From Marinobacter sp. ELB17 (GTDB lineage: Bacteria; Pseudomonadota; Gammaproteobacteria; Pseudomonadales; Oleiphilaceae), in assembly GCF_000169375.1 (NCBI RefSeq), contig NZ_AAXY01000004.1, positions 279,130 through 343,129 of the forward strand: a stretch of DNA of 64,000 bases. Reading direction: 5' to 3'. The translations under genes and the position numbers were made by a program. Position 1 is the stretch's first letter. The number at the start of each line of letters is the position of its first letter. Below, piece after piece: positions 9,277-18,263 of the stretch. The notes beneath the pieces were generated by a model. That model was not told the DNA's origin. It did no database searches and saw only the letters and a list, made by a program, of their open reading frames with translations.

Positions 9277-9876
9277 ACACATCTCCGAAAAGTATTATTA
9301 TCCGTAATGGATGATTACGTACTTTCTTTGATTACAGGCAAAGTCCTGTCTCGTTTTCAACGCAAAATTATATCTGGGCAAAAAAATAGACGACAATGAT
9401 GGCGTCGTGAGCTTTTTTAAAAGCACGTCATTAATCCGGCGCCCAAAATGACACTTCTAAAAGTCACAATGACTTCGGTTTTTAGGCAGTGCGCGCCAGG
9501 GTCGAATGTATCAATGGCGCAATTCTATGAAGGCTGTATCTGTCTTTGAACAGGCTGTATCTGTCGGTGAAACAGAGGGCCGAGGGCGGGCAGGCCGCCG
9601 ATGAAACGCGAGATCTCGAGAATACGCCGGAAGAGAGCGCTCGAACTGGTCAAGCAGGAAAACTACTTGATAACTCGTATACCAGAGCCCTAAGGCTAAC
9701 ACATCTTGGCTGTCAGCGTTTTTTCACTTGAGGAAAACCGGTTAGAGCCAATTCTGAAAAATAAATGTACCCCTGTCTATCGTGTTGCCGGGGTTGATAC
9801 AGCACGGGCTGCTGTGCGTATAATTTCCGGGTGATCCTTAAAACTCGGATCAGTTTCGTAATACAAAAGGAAATGT
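9277..9876. other. 600-bp intergenic region between betaine ABC operon and LOV-like gene
   Basis: No protein-coding gene is supported. It holds the promoter area of the minus-strand ABC operon, with a 6-bp dyad CGTAAT/ATTACG at 9303-9319, a 14-base direct repeat (AGGCTGTATCTGTC at 9531-9544 and 9552-9565), and copy A of a dispersed element (about 9561-9727). A Shine-Dalgarno AGGAAA precedes the next gene. Confidence 0.6.
9561..9727 (+). repeat. Dispersed intergenic element, copy A (pair of 27688-27855)
   Basis: About 165 bases align end to end with 27688-27855. Shared blocks include CTGTCGG, GCGAGAT-TCGAGA, ACGCC, AGCGCTCG, ACTCG and ACACATCTTGG/GCACATCTTGG followed by GGCTG, GCGTTTTT. I estimate roughly 65-70 percent identity by eye. 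Both copies are on the plus strand and end about 150 bp before a plus-strand sensory gene (PAS here, chemoreceptor there). A small reading frame at 9601 is not preserved to its end in the other copy, so it is probably not coding. Confidence 0.6.
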
Positions 9877-10260
9877 ATGAATCATTCCAAAGAATTACTG
9901 CAATCCCCACTTTTTCAGTCTGTTGCGGGTCTGGCTTTCGAGTCGGTGATGGTGACGGACGTGACCGATAACCATAAGAATTCAGTGATCATTTATGTCA
10001 ACCAGGCCTTCACCGACCTGACGGGTTACTCGGCAGACGATGTGCTGGGTAAAACGCCTGGTCTGCTGCAGGGGCCGGAGACCGACAAAGCGGAGACAGA
10101 TCGTTTGTCTGATGATCTGAAGAACAATCGGACCTTCCACGGCAGCACCATTAATTATCGCAAGGACGGTACTCCTTTCAACATTGAATGGAAGGTATCA
10201 CCGGTGATGGATGGGGCTAAGGTCACGCATTATGTGGCGGTACAGAGAGCGGTTGGTTAA
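9877..10260 (+). CDS. Short LOV-like PAS protein lacking the photoactive cysteine
   Basis: A 127-residue single PAS domain with short flanking helices, the layout of short-LOV proteins. The pattern YVNQAFTDLTGYSADDVLGK, then LLQGPETD and NYRKDGTPFNIEW, follows LOV domains closely. In the flavin-adduct motif GxNCRFLQ, this protein has G58-K-T-P61-G-L-L-Q65, with Pro in the place of the reactive Cys. A canonical cysteinyl-flavin photocycle is therefore excluded; redox sensing by bound flavin, or another ligand, remains possible. No output domain is fused. AGGAAA precedes the ATG. A hairpin at 10287-10318 follows. Family sure, ligand unknown. Confidence 0.8.
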   Translation: MNHSKELLQSPLFQSVAGLAFESVMVTDVTDNHKNSVIIYVNQAFTDLTGYSADDVLGKTPGLLQGPETDKAETDRLSDDLKNNRTFHGSTINYRKDGTPFNIEWKVSPVMDGAKVTHYVAVQRAVG

Positions 10261-10286
10261 GGCCTGGAAATGCATCCCTGAGTAGA

Positions 10287-10318
10287 CCGCGTCAGGCCAG
10301 CACGCTGGTTTGACGCGG
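10287..10318 (+). terminator. Hairpin after the LOV-like gene
   Basis: CCGCGTCA (10287-10294) pairs with TGACGCGG (10311-10318), with an inner CCAG/CTGG stem. It lies 26 bp after the stop codon. No strong T-run follows, so termination efficiency is uncertain. Confidence 0.5.
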
Positions 10319-10452
10319 CCGTTGCATTAGCCAGCTGTGCATGATTCGAGTGTTTGGCCTGCAACTCGAAGCAAAATATTCAAAGCCGTTGGTAACAAAA
10401 TTTATTCAATGGTGTCTAGTCATTACCCCCCTCCATTCGAAGGAAAAATGAC

Positions 10453-10896
10453 ATGACTGGGCTCTTCTCTCTTGCGACGATAATTCTGCTCTTCACCAGC
10501 AGCGCGCTGGCGTCTGAACCGCCCGTTTACACCGGCTTGCTAAGTCATACCGCTGTGGGTGGCTACGACACCGTAAGCTACTTTGAGTCAGGGCAGCCAG
10601 CCAAGGGCTCTGCCAGGCACGCAACAGAGTATAGCGGCGCCACCTGGCGATTCACGAACGCCGAAAATCTTGCCAGATTCAAAAACGATCCACAACGCTA
10701 CGCGCCTTCCTACGGAGGTTATTGCGCCTGGGCTGTAAGCCAAGGCTATCTGGCCAAGGGCGACCCGCAGCATTGGGCTATCAGAAACGGGCGGTTGTAT
10801 CTGAACTTCAACGAATCAGTGCACGACCAATGGCTTGCAGACCCGGAAGGCTTTATTCTCAAGGCCAACGCAAATTGGCCCGGGGTGCTGGAATAA
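10453..10896 (+). CDS. Exported YHS-domain protein
   Basis: A 147-residue protein with a signal peptide (MTGLFSLATIILLFTSSALA) and one YHS-type domain. The domain is recognised from VGGYDTVSYFESGQPAKGS, WRFTNAENLARFKNDPQRYA and YGGYCAWAVSQG, and the length is that of the periplasmic YHS family common in proteobacteria. YHS domains are linked to metal or copper-containing proteins, but no metal-binding assignment can be made here. It lies between the LOV-like gene and the MDR oxidoreductase, with no overlap with either. Confidence 0.78.
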   Translation: MTGLFSLATIILLFTSSALASEPPVYTGLLSHTAVGGYDTVSYFESGQPAKGSARHATEYSGATWRFTNAENLARFKNDPQRYAPSYGGYCAWAVSQGYLAKGDPQHWAIRNGRLYLNFNESVHDQWLADPEGFILKANANWPGVLE

Positions 10897-10963
10897 GAGT
10901 TACCACAAACCGGACCAGATCTATCTCAGGTTCAATTTGTAACCTGACACGGAGGGTTCGCCT

Positions 10964-12106
10964 ATGATTCCTAATACTATGAAAGCGATGGTTCTAACCG
11001 GTCACGGTGGGATCGACAAGCTCGAATACCAGAGCGTATCGACACCGCATCCGGCGCCTGGGCAGGTGCTGGTGCAGGTGACGGCAACCGCCAAGAACAA
11101 TACCGACCGTAAAGCTCGCGAAGGGCTTTATCCCACCAAAAAGGGAGAGATGACGTCTTTCCAGATGGGTGGCAAGCCAACGTTGATTTTTCCCCGCATC
11201 CAGGGCGCCGACATAGCGGGTCGCGTGGTGGCGGTGGGTGAGGGCGTGAGTGAAAGCTGCCTGGGCGCGCGTGGGTTACTGGATTTTAACATCTACGCCA
11301 ATGCCCGCAGGGACATCAACCTGACCCCTGATTACTACGGCCACGGTGCAGACGGTGGCTATGCAGAGTATGTCGCACTGCCTTCGGACCAATTTCATCA
11401 CATTCCCAACCCGGAACTGTCTGATGCTGAACTGGCCTCCATGGGTATGTGCTCGTACCAGACCGCCTACCACATGGTTACCTCAGCCAATATTCAGGCA
11501 GGCGAGCGGGTACTTGTAAGCGGTGCCAGTGGCGGCGTGGGTACCGCGCTGATCCAGTTGTGCCGCATTGTGGGCGCTATCCCCTATGCACTGAGTAAAG
11601 ACGACAAGGCCGATGCGTTGCTTAAGCTTGGGGCCGAGGCCGTATTGGACCGCTCTGATATGAGCAGCTTTGTTGACCGGGTAAAGGCGGTAACGGGCGG
11701 CAAACCGTTTGACGCGGTGATGGATCTGGTGGGTGGAGAGATGACTGACACGTTCATCGACACCATGATCTTTGATATGAATGCCCGCAGTACCTACCCG
11801 CGGTTGAGCATCGCCGGTGCCAGTGGTGGCAACATCAGCGAGATTCTCTGGACCCGCATTTACCTTTATCAGGTACAGATTTTTGGGGTGTCTCACGGTA
11901 CCCGTGAGGAAGCCGATCAGCTCATGGCCTGGATTCGCGGCGGGCAATTGAAGCCGGTGCTTCACGGCGCGTTCAAACTGTCGGATCTGCATCATGCCGA
12001 GGTCTATTTTGAGAATCGGGGCAGCAATTACCTCGGCAAGATCGTGATTGTTCCAGACGCGCAGTGGAACGAGCATGGCAAGCCTTTCACCCTGGGGAAT
12101 GTGTGA
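10964..12106 (+). CDS. MDR-superfamily NAD(P)-dependent oxidoreductase
   Basis: A 380-residue medium-chain dehydrogenase/reductase. The N-terminal GroES-like half starts MKAMVLTGHGG at residue 6; the Rossmann half carries the nucleotide motif VLVSGASGGVGTALIQL. The usual Cys/His zinc-ligand pattern is not evident, so it is closer to quinone oxidoreductase/enoyl reductase members than to zinc alcohol dehydrogenases. GGAGG at 10951-10955 supports the ATG at 10964. Its stop overlaps the start of the proline-racemase-family gene (TGATG), so the two are translationally coupled and probably act on one pathway. Substrate unknown. Confidence 0.8.
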   Translation: MIPNTMKAMVLTGHGGIDKLEYQSVSTPHPAPGQVLVQVTATAKNNTDRKAREGLYPTKKGEMTSFQMGGKPTLIFPRIQGADIAGRVVAVGEGVSESCLGARGLLDFNIYANARRDINLTPDYYGHGADGGYAEYVALPSDQFHHIPNPELSDAELASMGMCSYQTAYHMVTSANIQAGERVLVSGASGGVGTALIQLCRIVGAIPYALSKDDKADALLKLGAEAVLDRSDMSSFVDRVKAVTGGKPFDAVMDLVGGEMTDTFIDTMIFDMNARSTYPRLSIAGASGGNISEILWTRIYLYQVQIFGVSHGTREEADQLMAWIRGGQLKPVLHGAFKLSDLHHAEVYFENRGSNYLGKIVIVPDAQWNEHGKPFTLGNV

Positions 12107-13164
12107 TGAAACCGGAACTGACCATTCAGTTGATGGATACCCATGCCGGTGGCGATGTCAGCCGGATTGTCACCGGCGGTATTGCTCCGCTGCCGGGGGA
12201 CACCGTGCGAGCCCAGATGGAATACCTGCGGGACCATGCCGATGGCTTGCGCCGATTGTTGCTGGAAGAGCCCCACGGTATTCCCGAGATGTCTGTAGAC
12301 CTGCTGGTGCCGCCGACAGATCCGCGAGCAGCGGCCGGATACATCATCATGGAAGTGATGGGCTATCCGATTTACTCCGGCTCCAACACCATCTGCACCG
12401 CCACCGCAGTTCTGGAAGCGGGCATTGTGCCGAAGCAGGAAGGCCGGCAACAGTTTCTATTGGAATCGCCGGCCGGGCTGGTGCAAATAGACGCAACGGT
12501 GCGTGACGGGGTGGTGGAATCCATCACCTGTGAAGGTCTGCCCAGCTACATTCACACCTACAGGGCTACCGTTGAGGTGCCGCGTTTGGGGATGGTGACC
12601 TACAGCGTTGCTTACAGTGGCGGTTTCTATGCTCTGGTAGATGCGAAAGAGCTGGGGTTTGACCTTACGCTGGACGAAGAGCGCAGGCTTACCGAAGCGG
12701 CTCATGCCATTGTGGAGGCGGTGCAGGCGGAACGACGTTTTTCCCATCACACGTTAGGCGATGTGGGGCCCTTGCCGTTCCTCCACTTCATGGGGCCGGT
12801 GGAGCCTGTGGGCGAAGGCTATTACCGTTCCCGTTCAGCTACTTATGTGCATCCCGGCGTCATCTGCCGCAGCACCACCGGTACCGGGACGTCGGCGCGG
12901 CTGGCATTGATGAATTATGAAGGCAGCATCAAACCCGGCGATCGGCTGGAAACTGTTTCTCTGCGGGAAACCAGCTTCATCGGCGAGTTCAGTGCCGTGG
13001 AGCAGAGCGGCGAGATCCAGATGGTGAAGAACCAGATTACCGGCAAGAGTTATGTGATTGCCCGTTCCGATATTGTCGTCAACTGTGACGATCCTATGGT
13101 GGAGTGCCGCAGCTTGCACCACATTTTGTCCGGCCAACAATCAGGCGCTAAAGGCCCACTGTGA
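12106..13164 (+). CDS. Proline racemase family protein, trans-3-hydroxyproline dehydratase-like, with Ser/Thr active site
   Basis: A 352-residue member of the proline racemase fold. The first catalytic position, usually Cys in MCGH, is S91 in Y-S91-G-S-N. The second, usually Cys in DRSPCGTGTSA, is T258 in CRSTT258GTGTSARLA. From what is known of the family, Cys/Cys pairs racemise or epimerise and Cys/Thr pairs dehydrate trans-3-hydroxy-L-proline; Ser/Thr lacks both thiols. Dehydration is the nearest guess, but the activity could differ. The ATG at 12106 overlaps the MDR stop by one base, with GGGGAA upstream. Family sure; function open. Confidence 0.8.
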   Translation: MKPELTIQLMDTHAGGDVSRIVTGGIAPLPGDTVRAQMEYLRDHADGLRRLLLEEPHGIPEMSVDLLVPPTDPRAAAGYIIMEVMGYPIYSGSNTICTATAVLEAGIVPKQEGRQQFLLESPAGLVQIDATVRDGVVESITCEGLPSYIHTYRATVEVPRLGMVTYSVAYSGGFYALVDAKELGFDLTLDEERRLTEAAHAIVEAVQAERRFSHHTLGDVGPLPFLHFMGPVEPVGEGYYRSRSATYVHPGVICRSTTGTGTSARLALMNYEGSIKPGDRLETVSLRETSFIGEFSAVEQSGEIQMVKNQITGKSYVIARSDIVVNCDDPMVECRSLHHILSGQQSGAKGPL

Positions 13165-13255
13165 ACAAGATTGTCATGGCCAACTAACGTTGGGGCATTG
13201 TTCCGCAGACTACGCGGAGCAGTAGTCGATGTGCTGGCGATGAAGAGGAAGAACA

Positions 13256-13561
13256 TTGAAAAAAATCATCACTATTGCTCTTGCCGCTTTTCTCGGCGGT
13301 TGTTCATCGCAACAAGGTGTCATTAACGTAAATGACGTGGACTCCGCTGTCATTGGCGAAAAGCCGGAGGGGTATCCAAAAACGGTTATCAAGTCTCTTC
13401 CTGACCGCCCCGGCTTTTGTATAGAAGTGACAGAAAACTGGAAAGCGCATGATTATAAAGGGCAGACGGTTTGGCTTAAAGAAAAAAAGGTAGAGAGCCT
13501 GAACTGCCCTCGGGATCAGATGCAATGGCAAGACCGATCATTCATCCGGCGAGACCATTAG
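13256..13561 (+). CDS. Small lipoprotein of unknown function
   Basis: A 101-residue protein starting at TTG with GAGGA upstream. The N-terminus MKKIITIALAAFLGGCSS has a lipobox LGGC, so it should be lipid-anchored after cleavage at Cys16. The mature part is short, with two further Cys (GFCIEV and LNCPRD) that could form a disulfide. No domain is recognised. It stands between the racemase-family gene and betI, with no operon link. Confidence 0.6.
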   Translation: MKKIITIALAAFLGGCSSQQGVINVNDVDSAVIGEKPEGYPKTVIKSLPDRPGFCIEVTENWKAHDYKGQTVWLKEKKVESLNCPRDQMQWQDRSFIRRDH

Positions 13562-13716
13562 CTGGTGAGGCTGTATTCCTACTTCGTAAGTGACATGCTC
13601 GCCCTGGTGGTAGTGGGTATCTTTTTGATCCTCGTTCACCGCCTTACCAGGCTTTGATCGGCTATTTCTTGCATTTCTGCAGGTTGCAGCTCCCTCTTGG
13701 TTTCTGTAGCCTTAAA

Positions 13717-13738
13717 ATTAATTGAACGATCAATTAAT
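13717..13738. promoter_or_regulatory. BetI-type operator upstream of betIBA
   Basis: ATTAATTGA and TCAATTAAT are perfect inverted arms around ACGA, 31 bp before the betI start. The core TTGAACGATCAAT matches the known BetI operator style (TTGAACGNTCAA). It should mediate choline-relieved repression of betIBA. Confidence 0.8.
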
Positions 13739-13768
13739 AATTTCAGGACGATCAAACAGCGGATAATC

Positions 13769-14422
13769 ATGGCAAAAGTTGGAGTAAAAGACACTCGAAA
13801 ACAGCAGCTTATTGAAGCAACGATGGAGTCGATTGCCGAACTGGGGATGCAGAAGACCACCATTATCAGCATCAGCAAACGTGCGGGAATGTCGTCGGGC
13901 ATCATCAGCCACTATTTCGGTGGTAAGCAGGGCCTGATTGAAGCAGCGCTACGATATTTACTGGACCAGCTCGGAAAAGAGCTGCTTGAACGTATGGCGA
14001 AGACCGACGGGTCGCCGGAACAGCGTCTCAATTGCATCGTTGATGCCAACTTTTCCAATTTCCAGCGCTCGGCACTGGCGGCAAAAACCTGGTTGAGTTT
14101 CTGGGCGCGGTCCACGCATGAGCCCGGGCTGCAGCGTTTGCAACAGATCAACAATGCGCGTCTCTATAGCAACCTGCGCTACGCCTTCGCTCAAGTGATG
14201 GAGCCTACGGCAGCGACCGAGGCAGCGAGGCAAACGGCTGCGATGATAGACGGCTTCTGGTTGCGCAGTGCCTTGAGTCTGGACCCACAGGAAAGTTTCG
14301 AAGCGGGTGAGCGGCTGTGCAAGCGCTTTGTACAGGACACGCTGGCCCGGCCCCAGACAACATCCGTTAGCGTCACTCAGAGAGAACAACCGTTAGAGAG
14401 AACAATCCATTATTCACGTTAA
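13769..14422 (+). CDS. betI: TetR-family choline-responsive repressor BetI
   Basis: A 217-residue TetR regulator. The HTH region reads ATMESIAELGMQKTTIISIS then MSSGIISHYFGGKQGLIEAA, as in BetI. The C-terminal ligand domain contains WLSFWARSTHEPGLQRLQQI, also typical of BetI. It is the first gene of betI-betB-betA and sits behind its own operator (13717-13738). The ATG giving MAKVGVKDTRKQQ is chosen over an upstream GTG because it matches the family start and does not overlap the operator. BetI represses the operon until choline is present. Confidence 0.93.
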   Translation: MAKVGVKDTRKQQLIEATMESIAELGMQKTTIISISKRAGMSSGIISHYFGGKQGLIEAALRYLLDQLGKELLERMAKTDGSPEQRLNCIVDANFSNFQRSALAAKTWLSFWARSTHEPGLQRLQQINNARLYSNLRYAFAQVMEPTAATEAARQTAAMIDGFWLRSALSLDPQESFEAGERLCKRFVQDTLARPQTTSVSVTQREQPLERTIHYSR

Positions 14423-14436
14423 GGTTGTAAGTTTTT

Positions 14437-15906
14437 ATGTCCCATTCAATACCTCGTTTACAGAACTTCATTCACGGTCACTTCTTTGCCAACCATACCG
14501 GTGAGGTGTTTCCGGTTGTCAATCCGGCCACGGGCAAAGTGATCTACGAAGTAGAAATAGCGGATGAATCTGTGCAGCAGGCCGCCATTGAGAGCGCGCG
14601 GGCTGGATTTATAGAGTGGGCTGCCATGCCCGCCGTGCAGCGCAGCCGTATTCTGCTGAAAGCCGTCGCATTACTGCGTGAACGTAACGACGAGCTGGCC
14701 GCTATTGAGGTTCTGGATACCGGAAAACCCTTGCAGGAAGCGCAAGCGGTGGACATCGTAACCGGTGCAGACTCTATTGAATTTTTTGCTGGCCTGGCGC
14801 CGTCGATTGAGGGTAACCAGCAGGATCTTGGGGGTGATTTCTATTACACCCGCCGAGAGCCGCTGGGCATCTGCGCCGGTATCGGCGCCTGGAACTACCC
14901 ACTACAGATCGCCTGTTGGAAGTCTGCTCCGGCACTGGCGTGTGGCAACGCGATGATCTTCAAACCGTCTGAAGAAACCCCAATGGGCGCCACCAAACTG
15001 GCCCAAATTTATATTGAAGCAGGTGTTCCCGCCGGTGTGTTTAACGTCGTGCAGGGCGCGGCGGAAGTCGGCTCCTGGCTGACTCACCACTCTGAAATTG
15101 CCAAAGTGTCGTTTACCGGCGAAGTAGGCACCGGCAAGAAAGTCATGGCCGCGGCGGCGACCACTGTGAAAAGTGTCACCATGGAACTGGGTGGCAAATC
15201 CCCGCTCATTATTTTTGACGATGCTGATCTGGAGAATGCCATCTCGGCCGCCATGGTGGGTAATTTTTACACCCAGGGCGAAATCTGTACCAACGGCACC
15301 CGAGTGTTCGTGCATGAGGATATCTATCCGAAATTCATGGAGCGTTTGCTGGAGCGTACCCGCAACAACATCCTGCCGGGCGATCCGATGAACCCAAAAA
15401 CCAACTTTGGTGCGCTTATTTCTGACAAGCACCGCAAGCTGGTATTGAGCTATATCGCTAAAGGTGTGGCAGAAGGCGCAACACTCCGTCATGGAGGTCA
15501 TGCGTTTGAGCCGGAAGATTCCAAGGGCGGCTACTTTGTGGAGCCGACCATCTTCACTGACTGCACTGACGATATGGCCATCGTGCGGGAAGAGATTTTT
15601 GGGCCGGTGATGTCGGTGCTCACGTTCACCACCGAAAATGAAGTGATTGATCGCGCTAATGCGACTGAAACCGGACTGGCGGCGGGCGTGTTTACCAATG
15701 ATATTCGCCGTGCCCACCGGGTTGTTCATCAGATGCAGGCTGGTATTTGCTGGATTAACAGCTACGGAGCTTCGCCGGCAGAAATGCCCGTGGGCGGCTA
15801 CAAACTCTCTGGTATTGGCCGCGAAAATGGCCGCGAGACGATCTCTCACTACACCCAGCTCAAGGCTGTGTATGTAGGTATGGAAGACATCGACGCACCA
15901 TTTTAA
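14437..15906 (+). CDS. betB: Betaine aldehyde dehydrogenase
   Basis: A 489-residue NAD(P)-dependent aldehyde dehydrogenase that oxidises betaine aldehyde to glycine betaine in the cytoplasm. The catalytic Cys is C284 in [11 protein letters not shown] and the general base is E250 in MELGGKSP. The start [20 protein letters not shown] and the Rossmann segment [12 protein letters not shown] fit BetB. Length is that of the family. It lies 14 bp after betI and 26 bp before betA, one operon. Confidence 0.95.
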   Translation: MSHSIPRLQNFIHGHFFANHTGEVFPVVNPATGKVIYEVEIADESVQQAAIESARAGFIEWAAMPAVQRSRILLKAVALLRERNDELAAIEVLDTGKPLQEAQAVDIVTGADSIEFFAGLAPSIEGNQQDLGGDFYYTRREPLGICAGIGAWNYPLQIACWKSAPALACGNAMIFKPSEETPMGATKLAQIYIEAGVPAGVFNVVQGAAEVGSWLTHHSEIAKVSFTGEVGTGKKVMAAAATTVKSVTMELGGKSPLIIFDDADLENAISAAMVGNFYTQGEICTNGTRVFVHEDIYPKFMERLLERTRNNILPGDPMNPKTNFGALISDKHRKLVLSYIAKGVAEGATLRHGGHAFEPEDSKGGYFVEPTIFTDCTDDMAIVREEIFGPVMSVLTFTTENEVIDRANATETGLAAGVFTNDIRRAHRVVHQMQAGICWINSYGASPAEMPVGGYKLSGIGRENGRETISHYTQLKAVYVGMEDIDAPF

Positions 15907-15932
15907 TTTCGGAGATACAAAGGAGAACGTGT

Positions 15933-17618
15933 GTGAAAGAAAACCAATACGACTTCATCATTGTGGGCGCGGGCTCTGCTGGCTGTGTGCTGGCTAACCG
16001 CCTGACCGAAGATACCCAGCGTAAGGTTCTGCTACTGGAGACCGGTGGTAGCGACAAAAGCATCTTTATTCAGATGCCGACCGCCTTATCCATTCCGATG
16101 AACACCAAAAAGTTCGCCTGGCAGTTCGAAACCGAACCGGAGCCTTATCTGGACAACCGGCGCATGCATTGCCCACGCGGCAAAGTGCTGGGCGGATCGT
16201 CGTCCATCAATGGCATGGTGTACGTGCGTGGTCACGCTCGCGACTTTGATGAATGGGAATCGGAAGGCGCAGAAGGCTGGAATTACCAACAGGTACTGCC
16301 ATATTTCAAAAAAGCGGAGACCTGGGCATTCGGCGGTGATCGCTACCGTGGCGGTGACGGTCCGTTGGGCGTAAACAACGGCAACAACATGCAAAACCCA
16401 CTGTATAAGGCCTTTATTAACGCAGGTCAGGACGCCGGTTATTTGCCCACAAAGGACTATAACGGCGCCCAGCAAGAAGGGTTTGGCAGCATGCACATGA
16501 CGGTTAAAAATGGTCGTCGCTGGTCTACTGCGAATGCGTATCTGCGGCCGGCTATGGATCGCCCTAATCTGACCGTGGTTACCCATGCTCTGGTGCACAA
16601 AGTGCTTCTCGACGGCAATACCGCTACGGGTGTGCGTTACGAACAGAGCGGTAAGATCCATGAGGTGAAAGCCACTGAAGAGGTGATTTTGTCGGCAGGG
16701 TCCATTGGTTCTCCGCACCTGTTGCAGCTTTCCGGCATTGGTAACCGCGAGGTTCTGGAAAAGGCCGGCATTGAGGTGAAGCACGAGCTGCCGGGAGTGG
16801 GTGAAAACCTGCAGGATCATCTGGAGTTTTATTTTCAGTTCCGCTGTGAACAGCCGGTGTCGTTAAACCGCAAGCTCGACTGGTGGAACAAACTGAAAAT
16901 AGGCGTGCGCTGGATTCTGAAAAAAGATGGCCTTGGCGCCACCAACCACTTCGAATCTTGCGGTTTTATCCGTTCCAAAGCGGGCGTGGAATGGCCAGAT
17001 ATGCAATACCATTTCCTGCCTGCGGCAATGCGTTATGACGGCAAAGAAGCATTTGACGGCGACGGATTTCAGTTGCACGTTGGCCACAACAAACCCAAAA
17101 GCCGCGGCACCGTAAACGTAAAGTCTGCTGATCCAAAAGAAGCACCACGGATACAGTTCAACTATTTACAGCACGACGCCGACCGGGAAGGTTTTCGGGC
17201 GTGCGTTCGCCTGACCCGGGAGATTATTAACCAGCCAGCAATGGATGAGTACCGCGGGGAGGAAATTCAGCCAGGTACCGCGGTTGACAGCGACGAGCAA
17301 ATTGACGCTTTCGTTCGGCAGACGGTAGAGAGCGCTTATCACCCATCCTGCACTTGCAAGATGGGCATCGATGAGCGCGCAGTGGTAGACCCGCAAACCC
17401 GGGTTCATGGCATCAAAAATCTGCGTGTTGTGGATTCATCGATTTTCCCAACCATACCCAATGGCAACCTGAACGCGCCTACCATCATGGTTGCTGAGCG
17501 AGCCGCCGATCTGATCCGGGGCAAGGAGCCCCTCCAATCTTTAGATGCACCTGTTGTCATGGATGAACAATGGCAGGTACGTCAGCGTCCAGGAGAGGCA
17601 AAGCGGCAACAGAGCTAG
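15933..17618 (+). CDS. betA: Choline dehydrogenase
   Basis: A 561-residue GMC-family FAD oxidoreductase that oxidises choline to betaine aldehyde at the membrane. The FAD motif is [15 protein letters not shown] near the start; GMC signatures are seen in [19 protein letters not shown] and [15 protein letters not shown]; the catalytic His region is [12 protein letters not shown] with a later Asn in PNGNLNAPT. The start is GTG at 15933, with AGGAG at 15921-15925. Last gene of betIBA. A weak hairpin (17637-17660) follows. Confidence 0.95.
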   Translation: MKENQYDFIIVGAGSAGCVLANRLTEDTQRKVLLLETGGSDKSIFIQMPTALSIPMNTKKFAWQFETEPEPYLDNRRMHCPRGKVLGGSSSINGMVYVRGHARDFDEWESEGAEGWNYQQVLPYFKKAETWAFGGDRYRGGDGPLGVNNGNNMQNPLYKAFINAGQDAGYLPTKDYNGAQQEGFGSMHMTVKNGRRWSTANAYLRPAMDRPNLTVVTHALVHKVLLDGNTATGVRYEQSGKIHEVKATEEVILSAGSIGSPHLLQLSGIGNREVLEKAGIEVKHELPGVGENLQDHLEFYFQFRCEQPVSLNRKLDWWNKLKIGVRWILKKDGLGATNHFESCGFIRSKAGVEWPDMQYHFLPAAMRYDGKEAFDGDGFQLHVGHNKPKSRGTVNVKSADPKEAPRIQFNYLQHDADREGFRACVRLTREIINQPAMDEYRGEEIQPGTAVDSDEQIDAFVRQTVESAYHPSCTCKMGIDERAVVDPQTRVHGIKNLRVVDSSIFPTIPNGNLNAPTIMVAERAADLIRGKEPLQSLDAPVVMDEQWQVRQRPGEAKRQQS

Positions 17619-17636
17619 CGCTGCTTCACCATCCCG

Positions 17637-17660
17637 GCCCGCGGCACAACGCTCGCGGGC
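17637..17660 (+). terminator. Possible weak terminator after betA
   Basis: GCCCGCG (17637-17643) pairs with CGCGGGC (17654-17660) across a ten-base loop, 18 bp after the betA stop. No T-run follows, so this may be a transcript-end stabiliser rather than an intrinsic terminator. Confidence 0.35.
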
Positions 17661-17740
17661 TTCGCAAACCATCAGTGCCCTATCTTTCCGCAGGATTGAA
17701 GCTGCCAGCTAGCGTTTAGGCGTGTTTAATCGAGCGATAA

Positions 17741-17754
17741 GGTACTTAAGTACC
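17741..17754. promoter_or_regulatory. 14-bp perfect palindrome upstream of the Sel1 gene
   Basis: GGTACTTAAGTACC is its own reverse complement and lies 74 bp before the start of the Sel1-repeat gene. It has operator form, but no regulator is encoded nearby. Confidence 0.45.
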
Positions 17755-17828
17755 GTTCACCTTGCCCGCCGGTGCTGCTAACGTGAATTGATCAAACAAA
17801 CTTCACGCCACCCGTAAAGGACGCTCTT

Positions 17829-18263
17829 ATGCAACCCACCAGGCACGCACTCAAGGCGATGGCGCTTGTGGTCCTGATCGCCTTGGTGCCGTACACAACA
17901 CAGGCACAGGCACAGGCACAGCCGGCAGACGACCAGACGCGTGTTGCCCGGGATATGATCCGGGTCCTGGAAGCCTACGCAGTGTACAAAATGGGCCAGT
18001 ATGATCTGGCGTTTGAACGCTATATGACCCTAGCTAAAGATGGCAACCGCCAGGGCATGCTGAACGTCGCCAACATGTACGCGGAAGGCAAAGGGGTTGA
18101 GCAAAGTGACGCAAATGCCTTTCAATGGTTCCTCAGACTGGCAGAATCAGGCGACCGTTTCGGTATAGATGAAACCGCGAAGGGTTACCGTACAGGCAAG
18201 GGCGTGCAAGAAAATGCGGAGCAGGCCATACATTGGGAAGAGCAAGCCGGGGTTGGGGACTGA
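17829..18263 (+). CDS. Exported Sel1-repeat protein
   Basis: A 144-residue protein with a signal peptide (MQPTRHALKAMALVVLIALV). The peptide ends in TTQAQAQAQ, encoded by a short repeat of CAGGCA units that could vary in copy number. Two Sel1-like repeats follow (GMLNVANMYAEGKGVEQSD and GIDETAKGYRTGKGVQENA), a helical repeat used for protein contacts. AAGGA precedes the ATG by eight bases. It is monocistronic. Partner unknown. Confidence 0.75.
   Translation: MQPTRHALKAMALVVLIALVPYTTQAQAQAQPADDQTRVARDMIRVLEAYAVYKMGQYDLAFERYMTLAKDGNRQGMLNVANMYAEGKGVEQSDANAFQWFLRLAESGDRFGIDETAKGYRTGKGVQENAEQAIHWEEQAGVGD

Noticed and set aside
9601..9693. 30-residue frame MKREISRIRRKRALELVKQE in the repeat element
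   Set aside because: The second copy of the element diverges by indels and ends at another stop codon, so the frame is not conserved as coding sequence.
14902..15849. Long open frame opposite betB on the minus strand
   Set aside because: It lies wholly inside a well-recognised aldehyde dehydrogenase gene and has no family resemblance; codon bias of betB explains it.
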